Shown here: in pieces, positions 53,762 through 61,530 of the stretch
How positions within the stretch are numbered: the first letter of the stretch is position 1
How the letters are laid out: the number at the start of each line of letters is the position of its first letter
Assembly: GCF_000011905.1 (NCBI RefSeq)
Contig: NC_002936.3
Location: 186,001 to 250,000 of the forward strand
Direction: 5' to 3'
From: Dehalococcoides mccartyi 195
GTDB lineage: Bacteria > Chloroflexota > Dehalococcoidia > Dehalococcoidales > Dehalococcoidaceae
DNA length: 64,000 bases
Program-made: the position numbers and the translations under genes
The notes under the pieces: generated by a model
Database searches by the model: none
The model's input: only the letters and a program-made list of their open reading frames with translations
Told to the model about the DNA's origin: nothing

Positions 53762-54828
53762 GTACAGCTGCCAAATACGCCACCCGCCAGATAACTGACC
53801 AGGCCGGACGCCAGGTTCATTTCGGCTGCTTGCCCCAGCGGATTATATCCCTTGCCCCCAGCCTGACCGAAATAGTGTATGCCCTGGGAGCGGAAGACCT
53901 TTTAAAGGGCGTGACTGACTACTGTGATTACCCTCCCGAAGCCAAAAACAAGCCCAGGGCTGGCGGTTACAGTACAGTTGACGTCGACCAGATTGGCAAA
54001 ATACAGCCGGATTTGATACTGGCCGGGCAGATACACTTAAAAGATATTGTCCCCCGGCTGGAGGCGCTGGGTTATCCGGTGCTGGTGCTTGAACCAAGCA
54101 CGGTAGAAGGTTTGCTGGAAACTATCCGGATAGTGGGCAAGTGTACCGGGCGGGCTAAGGCCGCTGAACTGCTGGCGGAGTCACTGGGCAGGCGGACAGA
54201 CTTTATAACCGCCAAAATCGCTTCCCTGTCACCGGAAAACCGCCCCCTGGTTTATGTTTTGCATGAATGCCAGACCTGGAAAACCTTTGGTTCGGATACC
54301 ATAGGGGATACCCTGATTGAGATGGCCGGGGGGTATAATATCGGGCGGGATTTCGGCCGTTATTATCCGTATCCTGCCAAAGAGGATATTAAACTCAAAA
54401 ACCCGGATATTATTATTGCCGAAACCGGTTACGGGGATAACCCCCGGGAACCGCTTAATATCGCCCTTGGCGAGCCTGTTCTGGCAGAGGTAACCGCCCG
54501 CCGGACCGGGCGGGTCTTTGGTATCCACAGTGACCTGGTCAGCCGGGCAGGCCCCCGGATGGTGGACGGGCTGGAGTGTCTGGCTCACCTTATTCACCCG
54601 GAGTTATTTCCGGCCAAACCTGCCGTTTGCTGCGGCCGGGTCTATATAGCCGGGGTAGGGCCGGGTTTGGCTAAGTGGGTTTCACCCAGAGTGAAAGAGC
54701 TGGTGGCCGAGGCGGATATACTGGTGGGTTGGAAACAGGACTTGCAACCTGTAAAGGGTCTGATTAAAAGTCAAAAGCTAAAAAACCAGGCGGAGCCACT
54801 CTCCTTTGCATTATGTTATGTATATTAG
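53758..54828 (+). pseudogene. BtuF corrinoid-binding protein fused to CbiE, truncated by an insertion
   Basis: Residues 1 to about 285 form a BtuF-like corrinoid-binding ABC domain (RIISLAPSLTEIVYALGAEDLLKGVTDYCDYPPEA, VDQIGKIQPDLILAGQ), without an obvious signal peptide. From about residue 292 a CbiE-like methylase begins (GRVYIAGVGPGLAKWVSPRVKELVAEADILVGW), parallel to the start of the complete protein at 45115, then stops after about 50 residues and turns into the unrelated tail KLKNQAEPLSFALCYVY. The sequence beyond about 54776 is an integrated element, so the gene was probably broken by insertion; the missing part should lie past the element's far end. The BtuF half may remain functional. 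Confidence 0.82.
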
Positions 54829-55478
54829 AATCTTTTGATAGAAGCAATAACTCTTCCCAATATATCAGCGTTAGTCATAACTAAATCTTTATAATCTCCA
54901 TTTGAGGACCGCAGAATAATCTGTCCATTATTCAAATATAGATGTTTTGCAGTCACTTCATTATGCGCTGTACGAACGGCATAAATTTTACCTTCAAACA
55001 TCTCTGAATCTTTATCAACAATGATTATATCGCCGTTTTCAATCCCATCCCCTTTGAGGCTCTCACCGCTCACTCTCAACGCATACACTCTCTTACTCGC
55101 ATTTTTTAATAATTCCTTTGGGACAGGAACATAATCAGATGCTGCCTCTTCATCTACTAATTCCGGATATCCTGCGGGTATATAACCAATTACTGGGATG
55201 AATTCAATATCATCCATTCTTCTGGATATTGCTTGTGCGCGGCTTAATAAATTACCAAGAGATTCTTCTTTCTCACCCAATAATGCTGATGTCGAAATAT
55301 CAAGTCCACGCGCTAACTTCTGCGCAATTCCAAGTGTAGCACTATATGTTTTCCCGCTTTCCAATTGGGATATGTAGGCACGATCTACACCTGATCTCCG
55401 GGCTAATTCACTCTGCGTCATACCTATTTTTTTGCGTAACTCTTTGAGCGTTATACCTATTGATGACTTATCTTCCAT
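54825..55478 (-). CDS. LexA/CI-type repressor (HTH plus S24 peptidase)
   Basis: A 217-residue repressor. Residues about 8-65 form an HTH_3 domain (LRKKIGMTQSELARRSGVDRAYISQLESGK), and the C-terminal half is an S24 self-cleaving domain with the Ser in RVSGESLKGDGIENGD and the Lys near GKIYAVRTAHNEVTAKHLY. RecA-stimulated self-cleavage would lift repression during DNA damage. ATG 55478 is preferred; GTG 55493 would add five residues. It is divergent from the small HTH gene at 55589, with palindromic operators between them. Confidence 0.92.
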   Translation of the reverse strand: MEDKSSIGITLKELRKKIGMTQSELARRSGVDRAYISQLESGKTYSATLGIAQKLARGLDISTSALLGEKEESLGNLLSRAQAISRRMDDIEFIPVIGYIPAGYPELVDEEAASDYVPVPKELLKNASKRVYALRVSGESLKGDGIENGDIIIVDKDSEMFEGKIYAVRTAHNEVTAKHLYLNNGQIILRSSNGDYKDLVMTNADILGRVIASIKRF

Positions 55479-55538
55479 AGCACCTATTTTCACTTGCCTG
55501 TTGAATATTTACAAGTTGTAGATATATTTAACAAAAGT

Positions 55539-55579
55539 GTCAATTATATATTGACTTAAGTCAATGGTAGTGGTATCCT
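55539..55579 (+). promoter_or_regulatory. Tandem palindromic operators and rightward promoter of the element
   Basis: Between the divergent repressor and HTH genes, the half-site GTCAAT recurs: GTCAAT (55539-55544), ATTGAC (55550-55555), GTCAAT (55560-55565). They form a 17-base palindrome with a TATAT centre and an overlapping perfect 14-base palindrome TTGACTTAAGTCAA (55551-55564). The -35 TTGACT (55551-55556) and -10 TATCCT (55574-55579, 17-base spacer) overlap the sites, so a bound repressor would block RNA polymerase. Confidence 0.72.
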
Positions 55580-55588
55580 CATGTAGAA

Positions 55589-55819
55589 ATGAGCAACAAA
55601 ATAGTTGATATTATCAAACAATACCTTGGCAAAAACAGCATCTCGGGAAACCAATTTTCCCGGACAATAGGATTTGACCCAGCAATATGGTGCAGAATTA
55701 AGCACAAAAAAATGCAACCCTCACCTGCATTTTTGACAAGTGTCGCTCGGACTTATCCGGAACTGCGTCTCCAAATTCAAGAGTCGATGTTTGGTACAGA
55801 GGAGAACGATGGAAACTAA
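55589..55819 (+). CDS. Small Cro-like helix-turn-helix protein
   Basis: A 76-residue protein. The segment SISGNQFSRTIGFDPAIWCRIKHKKMQPSPAFLTSVART has the helix-turn-helix pattern of Cro/XRE-type regulators (a helix, a turn at IGFDP and a recognition helix). It faces away from the S24 repressor, as Cro does from CI, and is the first gene of the element's rightward transcript. It overlaps the next gene by 11 bases. Confidence 0.72.
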   Translation: MSNKIVDIIKQYLGKNSISGNQFSRTIGFDPAIWCRIKHKKMQPSPAFLTSVARTYPELRLQIQESMFGTEENDGN

Positions 55820-56303
55820 TAAATCAGAAATAGAACTATATCCCATGACTCCATCTCAAATTCGGCAACGTAAAAATGCCGGAGCACTCGGAGGTCAAGC
55901 TATTCTGGAACGATACGGAGTCGAGTGGTTACAGAAAATCGGTAAGCTTGGTGGGAGACCTAGATTAGCAAATATTGAACTATTAAGACAGCAAAAAGCC
56001 CTTAAGGCTGCTAATAAAGAAAATCAGATAGGAGGAATGGACAGCCGCCGGTCTGAAAACCTGGGGCAACTTAAACGGCTTATAAGGCTGAAATACTTTG
56101 GGGCGAAGTGTGAGCTTCGTCCCAGAAAGGGGAATGAGGCAATGCCTCAACAACAAGTGGCTTATCGTATCAAGAATGAACGCACCGGTCAATGGTGGGA
56201 GGGAAAGGCTGATAGCCCGATAGATGCCATGCGGAAAGCCGGCAATGAATTCCCGGTCAGAAACCCTAAGTTCGGCTATTTCCATTTAACTAGTCTGAAA
56301 TGA
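55809..56303 (+). CDS. Hypothetical protein of the mobile element
   Basis: A 164-residue, strongly basic protein; no family recognised. The N-terminal part has IRQRKNAGALGGQAILERYG and IGKLGGRPR, a Gly/Arg pattern found in small phage and plasmid DNA-binding proteins, and the C-terminal part KNERTGQWWEGKADSPIDAMRKAG resembles short phage-associated domains. GAGGAG four bases before ATG supports it. The last codons overlap the upstream frame of the primase region. Confidence 0.6.
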   Translation: METNKSEIELYPMTPSQIRQRKNAGALGGQAILERYGVEWLQKIGKLGGRPRLANIELLRQQKALKAANKENQIGGMDSRRSENLGQLKRLIRLKYFGAKCELRPRKGNEAMPQQQVAYRIKNERTGQWWEGKADSPIDAMRKAGNEFPVRNPKFGYFHLTSLK

Positions 56304-56311
56304 GGTCCAAT

Positions 56312-58918
56312 ATGACAACAGCAACACGTAAATATACGATAGACGATATACTGGCCAAACTCCAGGGCGTCAAAAAGAACGGCTCCGGCTGGATGGCCTG
56401 CTGCCCTGCGCATGCCGATAAAAACCCGTCACTATCAGTATGCGAAAAGAGTGGCAAGATTTTGATCAAATGCTTTGCCGGATGTAGCTATGAGACGATC
56501 ATGTCCGCGTTGGATATGCCTGTTAATGATGCAATGCCCAAAACTGCCAAGTCATCCAAGAAAAATTCACCGCTGGGTCGGATAGTTATGGCATACCCGT
56601 ATGAGCAAAAAGACGGATCCATATACTACGAGCATGTACGCTACCAGCCAAAAACCTTCAGATTTAGACGCCCGGATCAGAACGGGTACTACATCAATAA
56701 TATGGATGGGATAGACCATATTTTGTACCGGCTGCCTAATCTGGTACGCGGGATAGCTGAAGGTAAATCAGTCTACATTGCTGAAGGTGAAAAGGACGTT
56801 GATAACATACGAGGCTTAAACTTGGTCGCAACGTGTAATGATTGTGGCGCCGGCAAGTGGGAAGACAAATATTCTGATGAATTAAAAGGTGCGCCTCAAG
56901 TGATCATTATCGCCGATAAAGACGAACCCGGCCGCAAACATGCCTCCGAGGTCGCCCTATCCGTACATAACAGAGGCGTACCGGTAAAAATTATAGAGAT
57001 GCCGGGTGAATTCCAGAAGACTGAGGACGGCTATACAGGGGTTAAGGACTTTTCCGACTGGCTGAATGCCGGCGGAACTGCCTCCCAGCTGGAAAAACTG
57101 GTAGCCGAGGCACCGGTCTATGTACCGCCGCTAATACAGGACTCCCTCCGTGAGATATCCGGAGAGCGGTATTGTGTGGAAAACGGCAGGGTCTGTCTAA
57201 TAAAAGGCGGCAGAGATGGATCGCTGACTCTCCCCCTGTGTAATTTTACAGCCAGGGTAACAGAAGAAATAACCAGAGACAACGGGGTAGAAGTATCCAA
57301 GTTTTTCCGGATACTTGGCCATGATTACGCCGGTAATAATCTGCCCGCTATTGAGGTGTCTGCATCATCTTTCCCTGGATTAAACTGGGTAGTATCAGAA
57401 TGGGGAATGCGGGCCATCATAGGCGCCGGTCAGAGCGTTAAAGACTGCCTCAGAGAGGCTATGCAGCTGCTCTCCCAAAACGCCCAATCCCGTCATATAT
57501 ATACCCATACCGGCTGGCGTCATATTAACGGGCAAGATATATTCCTCTCCCAGGGCGGGGCTATAGGCTGTGATGGAGTGGATGTAGACCTGGAACCCCA
57601 GCTGCAGAGGTATTTCCTGGGCACACCGGACCCGGAGAAATTAAGGGAATCTGTCCGGGCCAGCCTGAACTTTCTCTATATCGCTGACTTGTCCGTTACC
57701 CTGCCGCTTTGGACAACGATGTATCTGTCTCCGCTGGCCGAAGCCCTTGAACCGGCTTTTACCTTATGGCTGGTGGCTGTGTCCGGCAGTTATAAATCAA
57801 CTCTGTCTGCGTTGGCACTCTGCCATTTCGGAGATTTTGACAATAACCATCTGCCGGCGTCTTGGCGGGATACCGGTAACCAGCTGGAAAAACTGTTGTT
57901 CACCGCTAAGGACCTGCCGCTGGTTATAGATGACTGGGCACCTGGTCAGGATAACAATAAGAAACGCGAGTTGGAAGCTAAAGCTGAGCATATCATTCGT
58001 GCCCAGGGCAATCACCAGGGGCGCGGCCGGATGCGCTCAGACACAACCTCACGCCTGAGTTATTATCCCCGCGGTATGTTGGTTACATCAGGTGAGCATA
58101 CACCCTCCGGCCATTCCCATACCGCCCGTATTATCAGCGTGCGGTTGGAAAAGGAAATGGTTGACCTCGGCTTAATGACCGAGGCTCAGACTAAGGACCG
58201 CCACCTATACCGCCAGGCCATGGCCAACTATATCGCCTGGTTACAACCGAACTGGCTTGAGCGCAAATGTGAACTCCGGCAGAAATTTACCCAGCTGCGG
58301 GCTGAGATTACCAATGAATTAAGCGACTGCAAAATACATTCCCGCCTGCCGGATGTAGTAGCCATCCTTCTGATTGCGCTGTCTACCGCTTTAGAGTTTG
58401 CTAAATCTACTGGAGAGCTTAAGGCAGACGAATACGATTTATTCATGAATGAGGGCCGCCGTTATTTCATGGACATGGCCAAGGAGCAGGGCGAAATGGT
58501 TGAGGAACAACGCCCAGGTCAGAGAGCTATTGAGGCTATCCAGGCATCGCTGCGTATCGGTACGGCAGTATTACGCAATAAAAATGATGCCGCGCTGACT
58601 GAGTTGCCATCAGGTAAGACCGCTATCGGCTGGCGGGATTATATGAACGGGCATACCCTGCTGGATCCGGCCGCCACTTACCAGGTAATAGTCCAGCACT
58701 GCGCAAAGTCCAACAATCCATATACCATCAACGAGCTGGAAACATGGCGGGATTTAAACCGCATGGGATTTACTGAGGCCTCCAATGACGGCAGGCCTAC
58801 GGTCATGGCCAGAGTAACGGCTATCCCGAAGTCATTCCGGGTAGTCAAGGTTAAAAATGAGGCTATCGGATTGGCTAAAACAACATCCCTGCCGCTGGAA
58901 GGCATGGAAAATGTGTAA
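56312..58918 (+). CDS. Primase-helicase (CHC2/TOPRIM and P-loop ATPase) of the element
   Basis: An 868-residue replication protein. The N-terminus is a CHC2-like zinc domain (CCPAHADKNPSLSVC and CFAGC), followed by a TOPRIM-type region (VYIAEGEKDVDNIRG, VIIIADKDEPGRKHA). The second half has a P-loop (AVSGSYKSTLSALAL), the acidic strand LVIDDWAPG and ARIISVRLEKE, typical of DUF927-like phage and plasmid helicases. GAGG six bases before ATG 56312 makes this start better than ATG 56300. It would start replication of the excised element; the TGGAAACA repeats begin just after it. Confidence 0.88.
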   Translation: MTTATRKYTIDDILAKLQGVKKNGSGWMACCPAHADKNPSLSVCEKSGKILIKCFAGCSYETIMSALDMPVNDAMPKTAKSSKKNSPLGRIVMAYPYEQKDGSIYYEHVRYQPKTFRFRRPDQNGYYINNMDGIDHILYRLPNLVRGIAEGKSVYIAEGEKDVDNIRGLNLVATCNDCGAGKWEDKYSDELKGAPQVIIIADKDEPGRKHASEVALSVHNRGVPVKIIEMPGEFQKTEDGYTGVKDFSDWLNAGGTASQLEKLVAEAPVYVPPLIQDSLREISGERYCVENGRVCLIKGGRDGSLTLPLCNFTARVTEEITRDNGVEVSKFFRILGHDYAGNNLPAIEVSASSFPGLNWVVSEWGMRAIIGAGQSVKDCLREAMQLLSQNAQSRHIYTHTGWRHINGQDIFLSQGGAIGCDGVDVDLEPQLQRYFLGTPDPEKLRESVRASLNFLYIADLSVTLPLWTTMYLSPLAEALEPAFTLWLVAVSGSYKSTLSALALCHFGDFDNNHLPASWRDTGNQLEKLLFTAKDLPLVIDDWAPGQDNNKKRELEAKAEHIIRAQGNHQGRGRMRSDTTSRLSYYPRGMLVTSGEHTPSGHSHTARIISVRLEKEMVDLGLMTEAQTKDRHLYRQAMANYIAWLQPNWLERKCELRQKFTQLRAEITNELSDCKIHSRLPDVVAILLIALSTALEFAKSTGELKADEYDLFMNEGRRYFMDMAKEQGEMVEEQRPGQRAIEAIQASLRIGTAVLRNKNDAALTELPSGKTAIGWRDYMNGHTLLDPAATYQVIVQHCAKSNNPYTINELETWRDLNRMGFTEASNDGRPTVMARVTAIPKSFRVVKVKNEAIGLAKTTSLPLEGMENV

Positions 58919-59243
58919 ATATTTTTTACCGGCGGGGGGTATATCAAAATTTTGGAAACATGGAAACAAACCACTTTTTCCAATCGTGGCTTACGTTGTT
59001 TCCAAGACCTGGAAACAAGCCCTAAATTTTGGAAACATTGGAAACAGACATAATGTTAGCTGGAAACATTTTGGTAACACGATTGATATACGAACAAATA
59101 AACTACTTAACAATAATAAAATGGAAACATTTTGGAAACAACGTAACTTAGCTTTGAGATTCCTTTATTGTTTCCATGTTTCCAAAAGAATAGGAGTTAG
59201 CTGACATGAAGATTGTTAAATCATTCTCAAAGGGCTCGGATAA
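58919..59243. repeat. Iteron-like cluster of TGGAAACA repeats
   Basis: Over 58953-59184 the octamer TGGAAACA occurs eight times on the plus strand (58953, 58961, 59010, 59030, 59039, 59061, 59122, 59133) and three times inverted (58997, 59169, 59177), plus one variant TGGTAACA (59072). The spacing is irregular (8 to 61 bases). The cluster lies between the primase-helicase and the recombinase. It could be a replication origin or a multi-site operator. The only open frame over it (58857-59204) is built from the repeats and is not credible as a gene. Confidence 0.72.
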
Positions 59244-59247
59244 ATGA
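59206..59247 (+). CDS. Possible 13-residue peptide coupled to the recombinase gene
   Basis: A short frame (ATG 59206) with TAGGAG about ten bases upstream. Its stop overlaps the recombinase start as ATGA. The recombinase start has only a weak AGGG, so this micro-frame might allow translational coupling. No function is implied by the peptide. Confidence 0.3.
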   Translation: MKIVKSFSKGSDK

Positions 59248-59879
59248 AAGTCGCGTTATATGCCAGGGTAAGCACTCGGGATAAAAATCAGGATCCGGAA
59301 GTCCAACTGATGGAGCTGCGGAAATATTGCCAGGAAAACGGCATGGAAATAACCAGGGAATATATAGATCATGCCTCGGCCAATGATTTCGTCCGCAGGA
59401 CGGCATGGAAACAGTTGTTAGTGGATGCATCTGCCCGAAAGTTTCGGGGGTTACTGGTGTGGAAACTTGACCGGGCATTCCGCGACATTACGGTGGCCAC
59501 CTCGTCCGTTAAAATGCTGCGCAATGCCGGCATAGATTTTATTGTTACCACTGTCCCTGTTCTTTCAGTCCAAGGTCCAGCTGGAGACCTGATGTTTAAC
59601 ATCTATGCCGCTTTTGCCCAGTTTGAAAAGGACACCATTATTGAAAGAGTTAACGCCGGACTTTCAAGAGCAAAGGCTAAGGGTAAGGCATTCGGTCGCC
59701 CAAGAAAGGCAATAGACTTCAATAAGGTTTTGGAAGCCCACGAGATAGCCTGCTCACGGGTTAACCGGATTACTAAAGAAAATCAGGGTTATTCCGAGAC
59801 GGCGAGGATATTGAGCGAGCAGACCGGGCTAAGAATTACAGCCGGTTGGGTCTATAACCGGATAAAGGCCGGCAATTAA
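59244..59879 (+). CDS. Small serine recombinase (resolvase/invertase family)
   Basis: A 211-residue recombinase. The catalytic Ser is S10 (LYARVSTRDKNQDPEVQ); the Arg-bearing LVWKLDRAFRD and the NIYAAFAQFEKDTIIERVNAGL segments are typical. A Hin-type HTH region follows (SETARILSEQTGLRITAGWVYNRI). It is the short resolvase/invertase type, not a large serine integrase, so it may resolve multimers or invert a segment; it may also be the integrase of an unusual element. An integrase for the whole element is not otherwise seen in the window. Confidence 0.9.
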   Translation: MKVALYARVSTRDKNQDPEVQLMELRKYCQENGMEITREYIDHASANDFVRRTAWKQLLVDASARKFRGLLVWKLDRAFRDITVATSSVKMLRNAGIDFIVTTVPVLSVQGPAGDLMFNIYAAFAQFEKDTIIERVNAGLSRAKAKGKAFGRPRKAIDFNKVLEAHEIACSRVNRITKENQGYSETARILSEQTGLRITAGWVYNRIKAGN

Positions 59880-59882
59880 AAT

Positions 59883-59958
59883 GCTTCAAAAAACCCACCC
59901 CCATTTTTGCATAAATTTTAAAGCCAAAAATCTTATCGGATGGGAGGCTTCAAAAAAC
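59883..59958. repeat. 12-base direct repeat with internal inverted repeat
   Basis: GCTTCAAAAAAC occurs at 59883-59894 and 59947-59958. Between them ATTTTTG (59903-59909) and CAAAAAT (59925-59931) are inverted. It lies directly after the recombinase gene, where a res-type site would be expected; a bidirectional terminator is another option. Confidence 0.4.
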
Positions 59959-59992
59959 AAATGATTTTTGAAGGAATAGTTGAGGTGACGGC

Positions 59993-60526
59993 ATGACAGC
60001 CAAAGGGTTCAAAATAGAAGCCTGCGGAATGGGGTTTAATAATACCGGTTATCCCGGAGCATTTACACCTGTGGTTGTAAGCATAATCAAATCCCTCATT
60101 AGCGGTAATATCCTGCACTTATTCTCTGGCTCCAGCACGATAGGAAGTGAGCGAGTAGATATTGCACATCAAAATGCTACGGCAAATTGTACTGTTGAGG
60201 AATTTATTGCACAGGATAAACGTCACTGGGATTGGGTTATTCTTGACCCCCCTTACCAAATTACACGCACTGATGCAAAGCTAAATGGGTATGGAATAAA
60301 GGGGGCCGTTTCGTCTTGTGTCCAAAAGAGGCGTCCGTTAATTAGCTGGTTGCGTCAACATGCTGATAACGTAATATGGCTAGACCAGTGTGCGCCAATA
60401 ATTAAAGGATTTAAGCGAGAAAAATTATGGTTATTGTTGCCTGGTGGATTTCATTCAGTGCGTGTACTGACGTGGCTTAGCCGTAACCAAATAGAGCTGC
60501 CATTAGTAACCAGCAACAGGCAATAG
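59993..60526 (+). CDS. DNA methyltransferase-like protein (DPPY motif)
   Basis: A 177-residue protein with a SAM-site-like LHLFSGSSTIGSERVDI and a catalytic DPPY (WDWVILDPPYQITRTD). The order FxGS then DPPY fits a small N6-adenine or N4-cytosine methylase domain, without an obvious target-recognition domain. The frame begins at an ATG overlapping a short upstream frame. It is probably used to modify the element's own DNA or its host; no restriction enzyme is next to it. Confidence 0.72.
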   Translation: MTAKGFKIEACGMGFNNTGYPGAFTPVVVSIIKSLISGNILHLFSGSSTIGSERVDIAHQNATANCTVEEFIAQDKRHWDWVILDPPYQITRTDAKLNGYGIKGAVSSCVQKRRPLISWLRQHADNVIWLDQCAPIIKGFKREKLWLLLPGGFHSVRVLTWLSRNQIELPLVTSNRQ

Positions 60527-60537
60527 GAGTGTAAGAG

Positions 60538-60597
60538 ATGACAGCAATTAAAGAGCTCCTTTGTAAAGAGATAAGACATCAAAATTCACAATTGTAA
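60538..60597 (+). CDS. Possible 19-residue peptide
   Basis: A short frame MTAIKELLCKEIRHQNSQL with AGGAG (60525-60529) eight bases upstream, between the methylase and the next gene. It may be a decayed or very small gene; no known family. Confidence 0.3.
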   Translation: MTAIKELLCKEIRHQNSQL

Positions 60598-60651
60598 AAA
60601 ATGATGGCCTATCTTAATAAAAATTGTGCTAAGGGAAAGGAAAGAAAATCA

Positions 60652-61194
60652 ATGAAAACTGTTTTAACTAAAATCAAAGGTATCACCCCATTATTGATGC
60701 ACAGATTCCCGATGGCGGGGGCAGACGATACGTCAAAAAGACGCACCGGCGTACCAGATTGGAAGGCAGAGGCTGAACTATCGTTATACAAGGATGATCA
60801 TGGACAAATTTATCAGCCAGCGAGCCATATTGAAGCCTCGCTTAAAGAGGCCAGTAAAACACTAAAAATACCAGGCAAACGAGGGGCAACCTATTCAAAA
60901 CTCATTGGTTCCGCTGTCTCTGTTTCCCCTGATGCTATCACTCATTTGATACAGAATTATGAAACCGATAGTCGTCCTGTTGTCATACAGAAAGCACGGA
61001 TAGTACGTTACAGACCAATATTTAAGGAGTGGGAATTAGAATTTGAAATCAATATTGGAGATGAACAAATTCCTATTGAGGTTGTTAAACAGGCCTTAGA
61101 TCATGCCGGACTATACGTAGGGATAGGTGATTTTCGCCCAGGACGTGGGGGTAAATTCGGTAAATTCATAGTTACAAAATTTATTGAGCAATAA
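60652..61194 (+). CDS. Hypothetical protein of the mobile element
   Basis: A 180-residue protein; not recognised. It has a beta-rich N-terminus (LTKIKGITPLLMHRFP), an alpha region (ASHIEASLKEASKTL) and a glycine-rich C-terminal loop (GIGDFRPGRGGKFGKF). The loop and the overall layout recall phage proteins and RAMP-like RNA-binding folds, but this is only an impression. AAAGGAAAG upstream supports ATG 60652; a longer frame from 60601 is possible. The five-base-periodic G-rich array starts 13 bases after its stop. Confidence 0.65.
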   Translation: MKTVLTKIKGITPLLMHRFPMAGADDTSKRRTGVPDWKAEAELSLYKDDHGQIYQPASHIEASLKEASKTLKIPGKRGATYSKLIGSAVSVSPDAITHLIQNYETDSRPVVIQKARIVRYRPIFKEWELEFEINIGDEQIPIEVVKQALDHAGLYVGIGDFRPGRGGKFGKFIVTKFIEQ

Positions 61195-61206
61195 TGCAGC
61201 ATACAG

Positions 61207-61288
61207 GGTAGGGCGGGGCATGGTCTGGTAAGGCACGGTGGGGCTAGGACGGACCGGGCGGGGAGGGGTAAGGCAGGGCAGGGTAAGG
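61207..61288 (+). repeat. Five-base-periodic GG array (GGYNN)
   Basis: From 61207 to 61288, GG recurs every five bases (positions 61207, 61212, 61217 and so on) in 16 of 17 units; the single exception is at 61252. The third position is usually C or T; the last two are variable. The phase has no coding sense (five is not a multiple of three) and the strand is strongly G-rich. It occupies the gap between two plus-strand genes and ends 26 bases before the next ATG. Confidence 0.88.
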
Positions 61289-61314
61289 TTTTAAAAAGTG
61301 AGGAGATGATAAAA

Positions 61315-61506
61315 ATGAGACATCTTAAAGCAGTCTGGCCGGATGGTTCTTTTATTGAAGGCATTCGTCCCAAGAATAGACTATTCGAGAGCCCCGGCAC
61401 GCATCATTTAATAGTTACCGAAACGAATCTTGATAAACAAAATTTAATAGGTAAGCGAGTCGCTATTCCGATTTGTGGACCTCAGTATTGGGTGGTTATG
61501 GAATAA
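61315..61506 (+). CDS. Small hypothetical protein of the mobile element
   Basis: A 63-residue protein with no known family. AGGAG (61300-61304) is ten bases from ATG 61315; ATG 61306 is too close to it. The sequence is beta-rich (HLKAVWPDGSFIEGI, HHLIVTETN, KRVAIPICGPQYWVVM). It follows the five-base-periodic array directly, so the array would be in its 5' leader. Confidence 0.58.
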   Translation: MRHLKAVWPDGSFIEGIRPKNRLFESPGTHHLIVTETNLDKQNLIGKRVAIPICGPQYWVVME

Positions 61507-61530
61507 ACACAAAAAAGAGGAGTGAACAGC

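Noticed and set aside
58953-59184. Possible CRISPR array
   Set aside because: Repeats are only eight bases, occur in both directions and have irregular spacing; no cas gene nearby.
58857-59204. 115-codon frame across the TGGAAACA cluster
   Set aside because: Its sequence (KHGNK, GNIGN, WKHFGN) is just the translated repeats; no ribosome-binding site and it overlaps the primase end.
61101-61400. Minus-strand frame rich in Pro/Cys/Leu over the G-rich array
   Set aside because: Composition arises from the five-base repeat; it overlaps two plus-strand genes and has no start signal.
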